64,000 bases of DNA from Mesobacillus jeotgali. GTDB taxonomy: Bacteria; Bacillota; Bacilli; Bacillales; Cytobacillaceae. The notes below the pieces were generated by a model. The model saw only the letters and a program-made list of their open reading frames with translations. It was not told where the DNA came from and ran no database searches. The translations under genes were made by a program, and so were the position numbers. Numbering within the stretch: the stretch's first letter is position 1; every line of letters starts with the position of its first letter. The DNA lies in assembly GCF_031759225.1 (NCBI RefSeq), contig NZ_CP134494.1:2912501-2976500 (forward strand), in the 5' to 3' direction. Positions 58,009 through 64,000 of the stretch are shown here, in pieces.

Positions 58009-58842
58009 TCATTCTTCTTCGCTCGCGATCGTAATGACATCATAAGTCGATTCGGTAAGCTTAATTGTAACTGTACCATGCTGCTTTGTGAAATAAACAT
58101 CAATCCATGCTTCATGGAGCATCTCCACTAAATCTGGATCCGGTTTAATTGAGCTGGATTTGAAAATGATGGCAAGCTGGGGATCAAGATGCTCAATCAA
58201 TAAGTCAGAAAAAGAGCCTTTAGCTGCGAATAATGGCAATTTGACGATATTGACATTCCTCAATGGTTCCTCGAGAAAAGCTTGTTCAGAATTATGACTT
58301 GCAGAACTGACATAGAAAATCTGATGATGGAAAAATTGAAAAGAAATATCTGTTCCTTCATTTTCTTCCTCGCCGTCGAATATGACTTCTGCTGTCAAGC
58401 CTGGCATGAGCTTTAACAAGTCCCCCTGCTTCCAGCTTTGAACCTTTACTTCAGTAGGGATTGAAGTTTCTGACAGCACTTGATTACCGGCTTTGCCTGT
58501 AAAGATCCGGCGTACATTGTATTTCTGGATTAATGGATCAAGATTTTCCTGTTCTGTATTTGCAGTCAAAATAATCGTCGATAATTGCTTTACATGAAAA
58601 AGAGCAAGCAGGCGATCAATCTCTTTTAACGTTCCCTTTCCTCCAGTATTGACCAGTACATTCTCGCCATTAGCATGCTGGATTAACGCGGCCTCTCCAT
58701 CGCTTATGGCTAAAAACGTAAAAGCCAATTCATTTCTTTTAAGATTGACATCCACTCCTTCAACTTCGACAGGAGCAGACGGGGATTCATACGGAAAATA
58801 ATACCAATTCATAAAAGCCAGGATTGCAATTAACAGCTTCAT
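58009..58842 (-). CDS. Degenerate metallo-beta-lactamase-fold protein, ComEC C-domain-like
   Basis: A 277-residue protein with an N-terminal hydrophobic signal or anchor (MKLLIAILAFMNWYYFPY) and a domain that tracks the ComEC C-terminal MBL fold: FTFLAISDGEAALIQHANGE in place of the usual FLDVGQGDA, VLVNTGGKGTLKEIDRLLAL for the IDTGG strand, and IILTANTEQENLDPL where active enzymes have LTHxHxDH. All metal-binding histidines of that motif are gone, so metal hydrolysis is unlikely. GGAGGA before ATG 58842 fixes the start. It lies just downstream of dinG. A binding or structural role outside the cell is possible; none is known to me. Confidence 0.7.
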   Translation of the reverse strand: MKLLIAILAFMNWYYFPYESPSAPVEVEGVDVNLKRNELAFTFLAISDGEAALIQHANGENVLVNTGGKGTLKEIDRLLALFHVKQLSTIILTANTEQENLDPLIQKYNVRRIFTGKAGNQVLSETSIPTEVKVQSWKQGDLLKLMPGLTAEVIFDGEEENEGTDISFQFFHHQIFYVSSASHNSEQAFLEEPLRNVNIVKLPLFAAKGSFSDLLIEHLDPQLAIIFKSSSIKPDPDLVEMLHEAWIDVYFTKQHGTVTIKLTESTYDVITIASEEE

Positions 58843-58937
58843 GTACACTCCTCCAATTACATCTAGCCTTAGAGTGCGTCATTTAGCTGAAAATATAAAA
58901 GGCTTTTAAAAAAAGCATCCAATATTTTGCACCTGGA

Positions 58938-61724
58938 CTACAGCCAATCATCAATCATGTCGACTATTTCCGTTATGTTCCCTTTTTCAACTGGAACATC
59001 GGGTACGGAATGTAAAAAGGCTTTTCCATAAGAAGTGGTCACAAGCCTTCGGTCAAAGATAAAAATCAAACCTCTATCATTAGATGTCCGAATCAATCTT
59101 CCGAATCCTTGTTTAAACCTTAGAACGGCTTCAGGCAAGGATAGTTCAGAGAAAGGACTGCCTCCGCTTTCCTTGATTATAGAACATTTTGCGGCTGTTA
59201 TAGGTTCATCAGGAGGTGTAAATGGGAGCCTCACGATGATCAAGCATGACAGATCCTCTCCAGGGATATCGACACCCTCCCAGAAACTGCTGGTCCCGAA
59301 CAAGATGGCTTTGTCGAACCGCTTGAAATTTCTGGTCAATCGTGTCCTGCTGCCTGCTGTGATGCCCTGGGCGATTAAAATGAATTCTTCTAGAAGGCCG
59401 CTCTCTTTAATCAATTCATAAGTCTTCTTCAGCATCTCATGTGATGTGAATAAAATCAGCATCCTGCCTTTAGTTGCTTCTGCAATGGAGATGATATGTT
59501 CTGTTATCGCAGCTACATAGTCATCATGTGACACAGATTTTATATCCGGCAAGTCTTCAGGGACGATCAGCTTGATTTGGGACTCATAAGAAAATGGCGA
59601 TGGAATTTGCTGCTCGATCAGAGTATTTTCCAGCCCCAGTTCCTTCTTTATAAAACTGAAGGAATTATTGACCGAAAGTGTGGCTGATGTAACAACTACG
59701 CTCCTTTTTTTCATGAAAAATTGTTGAGCCAAATAGTCTGATACATAGACAGGGCGTGAAAAAATTGTTGTTGAGTTTTGCAGTGACCTCAAATCTGCCT
59801 CAATCCATTTCACATAATCGCTACCATCCATAAATAGTGTTCTTGCCGTATCCCGGATCGCTTCCAGGTCCTCTTTAACCTGTACAACCTCTTCAAGAAT
59901 CGATTGCTGCACTCCCGTATATGGATGATTGCTCTTCCCAGCCTCATCAAGCCTTTCTTCCAGCGCCACAATTAAATCCTTTAAGTCAAAATAAAACCTT
60001 TCTGCTGTTGTTTTCAAAGCTGTCCAAACACGATTATCCCTGTCCGGAACGATGCTTGCATGTATCTTGCTGCCATAGGTTTTATTCTTAACCGTTTTTC
60101 TTGCATATGTTCCGGCAAGCTTAAAGAGTTCCTCTGTTTCATATACTAAATCGGAAATCAACTGGCTGACCTCAAAGGTATGCAGTCTGCTATCTCTCAA
60201 ATCATTGCGCAGCAACCTCTCCAATTTATAAAACAATTGGTTTTGGTCATAAAGGCCAAGCTGATTCAGTACAAGCCTGACAGCCAGATAATCCAGTGAC
60301 TTCCCAAAGTACTTTCCTGCTGCCTTTTCAAATTGATGTCCTTCATCAAGGATTGCATACTCATAATTCGGCAGCGGACCTTTTTCTGAAACAAGGTCTG
60401 CTAGGAGCATGGCATGGTTCGTGATCAGAATATCTGCTTGTTGCGCTTCTTCAACCGCTCTTTGATAAAAGTCATAACTCTCCCAGTGCTTTGTCTTAAG
60501 GAAAAGGGCAGGCTCATTCTTCACTTTACTCCAGAAGAGCATCCCCCCGCTGGACAAATTGAGTTCATCAAAATCTCCAGTTTCTGTTTGCGTAAGCCAT
60601 ACAAGTATTTGCATTTTGGTAAGAGCCGTATCGTAATTTTCTTCTACCTCTCTCAGGGAATGCTCAAACCGTGCCATACTGATATAATTATTTCTCCCCT
60701 TAATCAGTGAGGCATTTATTTTTGAACCCAGAACTTTTGCCAGTTTCGGGACGTCATTGTTTAAAAGCTGTTCCTGAAGCTGTGTTGTGTAGGTACTTAC
60801 TACAACTGGATTGTGACTCTCCAGTGAAAAAATGGCTGCTGGAATCAAATAACCAAGAGACTTTCCAACACCTGTTCCGGCTTCAATCAAAGCATGGCCA
60901 TTTTTCATGAATGCACTATGGACAGAGTCCATCATCTCAAACTGCCCATGCCTGATTTCATAACCGGAAAAAGCTTTTTGGAGCATAGCCTTTTTTTCCT
61001 CCACTGATTCGGGATAATTTATTACACTATGTAAAGCCCTTTGGGTTTCCGGCCTCTTTTTCAAGGCAATCCCGCGGTAGACTTCTATATGGTCAGGCAG
61101 GTCTTCGAGACTGCTCTCTTTCATATTCAAAACATCATCAAAAATCAAGTGAAGATCGCTTTTAAGTCCCTCAGAAAGCTTTGCAAGCTCTTTTACTGTA
61201 ACAAGAGGCAGAGCTTTCACAGCATCGAGCATGATCAACAGCAACTCTGCGGTGACTTGTGCATCGCTATCAGCCTGGTGTGGACGGTCATGATCCAACT
61301 CCTCCCTCGAGGCCAAATCAGTCAATTTATAACTGTCAGCTGACGGATACAGGATTCTTGCCATTTCCACTGTATCGATAACAGGTCCATAAAATCCTTC
61401 CACGCCTGCGTTTAGTAATTCTTCTTGTAAAAATGAAAGGTCAAACAAGACATTATGAGCCACAAAATAAGCATCTTCAAGCATATCAGAAACCTGTGGA
61501 GCGATTTCTTCAAATAATGGAGCATTCTTCACCATTGATTCTGAAATTCCTGTCAATTCTTCGATGAAAGCAGGAATCTCCTGCAATGGATTGACAAGCG
61601 ATGAGAACCTGCCAGTAATCTTTCCATCCTCGATGATCACGGCTCCGAATTGTATAATACGGTCACCCTTTTTAGGGGAATTACCCGTTGTTTCTAAATC
61701 TACAACCACAAATTTTTGGCTCAT
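58938..61724 (-). CDS. dinG: DinG-family helicase with N-terminal DnaQ-like exonuclease
   Basis: A 928-residue fusion. Residues ~1-170 are a DEDDh exonuclease (VVVDLETTGNSPKKGDRIIQ, then VAHNVLFDLSFL and HQADSDAQVTAELL). The rest is an XPD-like superfamily 2 helicase: EAGTGVGKSLGYLIPAAI, ILDEGHQFEKAAGKYFG (DEGH box), FGTSSFWEGVDIPGEDLSCL and GRLIRTSNDRGLIFIFD. There is no four-cysteine Fe-S set, as in Staphylococcus and Bacillus DinG, where the nuclease rather than the helicase activity is prominent. Length equals B. subtilis DinG (931). It sits between the ComEC-like gene and panD, as the B. subtilis pan-dinG order predicts. Confidence 0.95.
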   Translation of the reverse strand: MSQKFVVVDLETTGNSPKKGDRIIQFGAVIIEDGKITGRFSSLVNPLQEIPAFIEELTGISESMVKNAPLFEEIAPQVSDMLEDAYFVAHNVLFDLSFLQEELLNAGVEGFYGPVIDTVEMARILYPSADSYKLTDLASREELDHDRPHQADSDAQVTAELLLIMLDAVKALPLVTVKELAKLSEGLKSDLHLIFDDVLNMKESSLEDLPDHIEVYRGIALKKRPETQRALHSVINYPESVEEKKAMLQKAFSGYEIRHGQFEMMDSVHSAFMKNGHALIEAGTGVGKSLGYLIPAAIFSLESHNPVVVSTYTTQLQEQLLNNDVPKLAKVLGSKINASLIKGRNNYISMARFEHSLREVEENYDTALTKMQILVWLTQTETGDFDELNLSSGGMLFWSKVKNEPALFLKTKHWESYDFYQRAVEEAQQADILITNHAMLLADLVSEKGPLPNYEYAILDEGHQFEKAAGKYFGKSLDYLAVRLVLNQLGLYDQNQLFYKLERLLRNDLRDSRLHTFEVSQLISDLVYETEELFKLAGTYARKTVKNKTYGSKIHASIVPDRDNRVWTALKTTAERFYFDLKDLIVALEERLDEAGKSNHPYTGVQQSILEEVVQVKEDLEAIRDTARTLFMDGSDYVKWIEADLRSLQNSTTIFSRPVYVSDYLAQQFFMKKRSVVVTSATLSVNNSFSFIKKELGLENTLIEQQIPSPFSYESQIKLIVPEDLPDIKSVSHDDYVAAITEHIISIAEATKGRMLILFTSHEMLKKTYELIKESGLLEEFILIAQGITAGSRTRLTRNFKRFDKAILFGTSSFWEGVDIPGEDLSCLIIVRLPFTPPDEPITAAKCSIIKESGGSPFSELSLPEAVLRFKQGFGRLIRTSNDRGLIFIFDRRLVTTSYGKAFLHSVPDVPVEKGNITEIVDMIDDWL

Positions 61725-61948
61725 TCTTCAATACACCTCTAACATTCAGTCAAACAAAACCGTATCATAAAACATATGAAAATTAAAGCGTGAGTCTTTA
61801 TCCTTGTCCTTCTAATTCCTCTTTAGCAGGCTTATACCTATTATGACCATTATATATAAATTTGGATTATTCAATATAGCTATGCCAGGCAAAAAAATCT
61901 ATACACCCTTGCAGTATACGGCGGACTCGCACAAGTGAGGAATGGTAC

Positions 61949-61981
61949 GAAAAAACTCCCGTTGGTTCGGGAGTTTTCTTG
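61949..61981 (-). terminator. Terminator of the pan operon
   Basis: AAAACTCCCG at 61952-61961 pairs with CGGGAGTTTT at 61968-61977, followed by TTTTTCG on the minus strand just after the panD stop codon. The rest of the 260-bp gap to dinG is AT-rich promoter DNA. Confidence 0.88.
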
Positions 61982-61983
61982 TT

Positions 61984-62370
61984 CTATAGAAATACCGTTT
62001 TTTCAGGTTCGGCATGAATCATTTCTACTATACGGTTGTTCTCATCCATCAACGCTACTTTTGGCTGATGGGACGGAACCTTCTCTTCCGGAACAAGTGC
62101 ATAGGAAATGATGATTACGACGTCACCTTCATGGACAAGACGAGCTGCTGCTCCGTTAAGGCAAACTACACCGCTTCCTCTTTCCCCAGGAATAATATAT
62201 GTTTCGAAGCGCGCGCCATTATTATTATTGACAATTTGCACTTTTTCATTAGCAACCATACCGACTGCATCCAGGATATCTGTGTCGATCGTGATGCTGC
62301 CGACGTAGTTAAGGTTTGCTTCAGTAACTCGTGCTCGATGTATTTTAGCATTCATCATGGTGCGGAACAT
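61984..62370 (-). CDS. panD: Aspartate 1-decarboxylase proenzyme
   Basis: A 128-residue pyruvoyl enzyme converting aspartate to beta-alanine for pantothenate. Self-cleavage occurs between Gly24 and Ser25 in [14 protein letters not shown], giving the pyruvoyl group; the catalytic-site strand [20 protein letters not shown] is intact. AGGGGGATTATA precedes ATG 62370. It is the last gene of panBCD, 23 bp after panC. Confidence 0.97.
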   Translation of the reverse strand: MFRTMMNAKIHRARVTEANLNYVGSITIDTDILDAVGMVANEKVQIVNNNNGARFETYIIPGERGSGVVCLNGAAARLVHEGDVVIIISYALVPEEKVPSHQPKVALMDENNRIVEMIHAEPEKTVFL

Positions 62371-62393
62371 GGAATATAATCCCCCTATATAAG

Positions 62394-63242
62394 TTATTCT
62401 ACTTCTAAAATGGTATTATCGATCAATCTGGCTTTAGAGAACTTCACGGCAAGCGCTATGATGACTTTGCCCTTCAGCGTCTTCAATCTCTCTAGCTCAG
62501 GATAGGAATAGATTTCAATATAATCAACTGTGCCAGTCGTATTCTCATTTATATGATTTTTCATCGATCCAACAATTTCATCAGGATTTCTTTCGCCGTT
62601 TTCTATTGCAAGTTTAGCCATCTTCAGGCTTTTGCTAAGCTCAACTGCCTGTATTCTTTCCTCGTGATTCAGATAGACATTTCTAGAACTTTTTGCAAGA
62701 CCATCCTCTTCACGTACTGTTTCAACGGGAATCAATTGTATCGGAAAATTGAAATCCCTGATCATTCCATCGACCACAGCAACCTGTTGGGCATCCTTCA
62801 ATCCAAAATAAGCCCTCGTTGGCTGGATGATGTTGAATAGCTTGAAAAGAACAGTTGCTACTCCATCAAAATGGCCAGGCCTTGACTTGCCGCACAGTAC
62901 ATCGGTCCTTTCAACAACAGAGACCTTGACTGAAGCATTTCCTGGGTACATTTCTTCTGCAGAAGGATAAAAAATAAAATCTACACCCTCAGTTTCCGCG
63001 ATTTTATGGTCGCGGTCGAAATCCCGTGGATAGGCATCCAAATCCTCTGACGGACCGAATTGAAGTGGATTTACGAAAATGCTCAGGACCACAATGTCAT
63101 TTTCCGGACGGGCATTCTTCATTAATGAGATATGGCCTTCATGGAGGAAGCCCATGGTTGGTACATAACCGATGGTTTTCCCTTCAGATTTCAGTTTTTG
63201 CATTTGTTCTTGCATCTCGGTGATTGTTCTGACGATTTTCAT
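62394..63242 (-). CDS. panC: Pantothenate synthetase
   Basis: A 282-residue ligase that joins pantoate and beta-alanine with ATP. The HIGH-like segment [38 protein letters not shown] and the ATP-binding [20 protein letters not shown] (with [13 protein letters not shown] and [10 protein letters not shown]) are present. Its ATG overlaps the panB stop by four bases (ATGA), so the two are coupled. Confidence 0.97.
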   Translation of the reverse strand: MKIVRTITEMQEQMQKLKSEGKTIGYVPTMGFLHEGHISLMKNARPENDIVVLSIFVNPLQFGPSEDLDAYPRDFDRDHKIAETEGVDFIFYPSAEEMYPGNASVKVSVVERTDVLCGKSRPGHFDGVATVLFKLFNIIQPTRAYFGLKDAQQVAVVDGMIRDFNFPIQLIPVETVREEDGLAKSSRNVYLNHEERIQAVELSKSLKMAKLAIENGERNPDEIVGSMKNHINENTTGTVDYIEIYSYPELERLKTLKGKVIIALAVKFSKARLIDNTILEVE

Positions 63243-64000
63243 TCTTTTCCCCCGTACAATGCCTTCAATTCTTCTTCCTTCATGGTAAAACTATGTTTAT
63301 CTTCCGGGAAGGCCTTATGTCTCACTTCAGATACATAGGCACTGAGCCCAGTAGAGATCAGTTCATTTACATTCGTATATTGTTTCACAAATTTCGGGAC
63401 TCGGTCCACGCCATACGTGATTATATCATGGTATACAAGCACCTGTCCGTCTACCTCTGCTCCAGCCCCGATTCCAATGGTCGGGATTGCAAGGTTCTGG
63501 CTGACTTGTTCTGCAAGCTGTTTAGGGACGCATTCCAGCACAAGTGCAAAGGCACCTGCCTCTTCGCACTTTTTCGCGTCTTCTATTAATTTCTTTGCAG
63601 AATCCGCGCTTTTTCCCTGTACTTTATATCCACCAAGGACTCCTACAGATTGCGGAGTTAAGCCAAGATGTGCTACTACCGGGACTCCAGCCTTCGTCAG
63701 TGCGTTAATATGTCCGATGACCTCTTCAGCACCTTCTAGTTTAACAGCATTTGCCCCAGTTTCCTGCAAAATTCTCGCTCCGTTTATAAGCGTGTCTTTG
63801 ATCGACAGATGATAGCTCATAAATGGCAAATCGACAACAATGAAGGTGTTGGCCGCTCCACGCCTGACCGCCTTCGAGTGGTGGATCATATCTTCCATCG
63901 TCACCGGTACTGTCGAGTCATAGCCAAGTACGACCATTCCGAGAGAATCACCCACAAGGATCATATCAGCTTCAGCCTGTTCAGCATGCTTGGCTGAAGG
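63239..64000 (-). CDS. panB: 3-methyl-2-oxobutanoate hydroxymethyltransferase, N-terminus outside window
   Basis: The first enzyme of pantothenate synthesis, adding a hydroxymethyl group from methylene-tetrahydrofolate to alpha-ketoisovalerate. The window contains the last ~253 residues; the frame runs off the edge at 64000 ([20 protein letters not shown]), upstream of the ATG at 63964, which is therefore internal. Mg-binding [15 protein letters not shown], the [19 protein letters not shown] block and catalytic Glu in [14 protein letters not shown] are visible. The C-terminus ends at the panC overlap. Confidence 0.96.
   Translation of the reverse strand, partial: PSAKHAEQAEADMILVGDSLGMVVLGYDSTVPVTMEDMIHHSKAVRRGAANTFIVVDLPFMSYHLSIKDTLINGARILQETGANAVKLEGAEEVIGHINALTKAGVPVVAHLGLTPQSVGVLGGYKVQGKSADSAKKLIEDAKKCEEAGAFALVLECVPKQLAEQVSQNLAIPTIGIGAGAEVDGQVLVYHDIITYGVDRVPKFVKQYTNVNELISTGLSAYVSEVRHKAFPEDKHSFTMKEEELKALYGGKE

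Overview
The window reads as a chromosomal segment of a spore-forming, aerobic to denitrifying member of the Bacillaceae. Evidence: minor spore proteins (SspL, SspM), a CotD-type coat protein and YppG; Gram-positive AGGAGG-type ribosome binding sites with frequent TTG and GTG starts; a T-box leader; a type-B RNase P RNA; and gene order that follows the Bacillus subtilis ypd-ypc-ypb, ypr-yps and ypp-ypo-ypm-pan blocks. Genus level (Mesobacillus-like) is only a guess. Most genes are core and syntenic. The accessory parts are the respiration and nitric-oxide genes, two mobile elements and several intergenic repeat families.

Layout. 1-8.8 kb: tail of an unknown gene, mntR, topB, an HD-GYP protein, cspA, a repeat array, ypeQ/ypeP, ypdQ, an EamA exporter, yuiD and sspL. 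8.8-10.7 kb: a complete group IIC intron with its reverse transcriptase, inserted just after the ypcP terminator. 10.7-20.3 kb: ypcP, a tandem rhodanese, the double dynamin dynA, and ypbQ/bcsA (alkylpyrone pair), then a 53-bp repeat array, an SDR and a zinc-ribbon microprotein. 20.4-22.9 kb: a three-gene ba3-type oxidase operon. 23-27.7 kb: asnS with an Asn-specific T-box, a second EamA transporter and an M32 carboxypeptidase. 27.9-33.9 kb: a nitric-oxide island (DUF2249 protein, quinol NO reductase, Crp/Fnr regulator, then an operon of two DUF2249 proteins, a heme-copper-oxidase-like membrane protein and a DUF59 protein). 34-41.7 kb: ypsC, rnpB, gpsB, ypsA, cotD, mrfB, mrfA. 41.9-44.6 kb: a second Crp/Fnr paralogue, hcp and a small heat shock protein. 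45-57.7 kb: yppG, yppF, an IS3-family element, yppE, a possible yppD, sspM, yppC, recU, ponA, ypoC, nth, dnaD, aspB, ypmB, ypmA. 58-64 kb: a degenerate ComEC-like protein, dinG, panD, panC and the start-truncated panB.

How parts work together. Five CRP/FNR-type palindromes (TGTGA-N6-TCACA-like) sit before the ba3 oxidase, a DUF2249 gene, norB/crp, the DUF2249 operon and hcp. Several lie near ResD-like TTTGTGAA half-sites, so the respiratory and NO genes look like one oxygen/NO regulon, probably served by the two local Crp/Fnr proteins, which lack cysteine clusters. RecU, PonA, MrfA/MrfB, Nth, DinG, TopB and YpcP make the rest rich in DNA repair and cell-envelope functions.

The most unusual signals are non-coding. 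One is an array of twelve 7-bp words alternating in orientation at exactly 26-bp steps. Another is a seven-copy 53-bp array with its own pair of complementary words. A ~245-bp intergenic element occurs in two copies, and a MITE-like element also occurs in two copies. Every transposable or MITE-like element here sits at or next to an intrinsic terminator.
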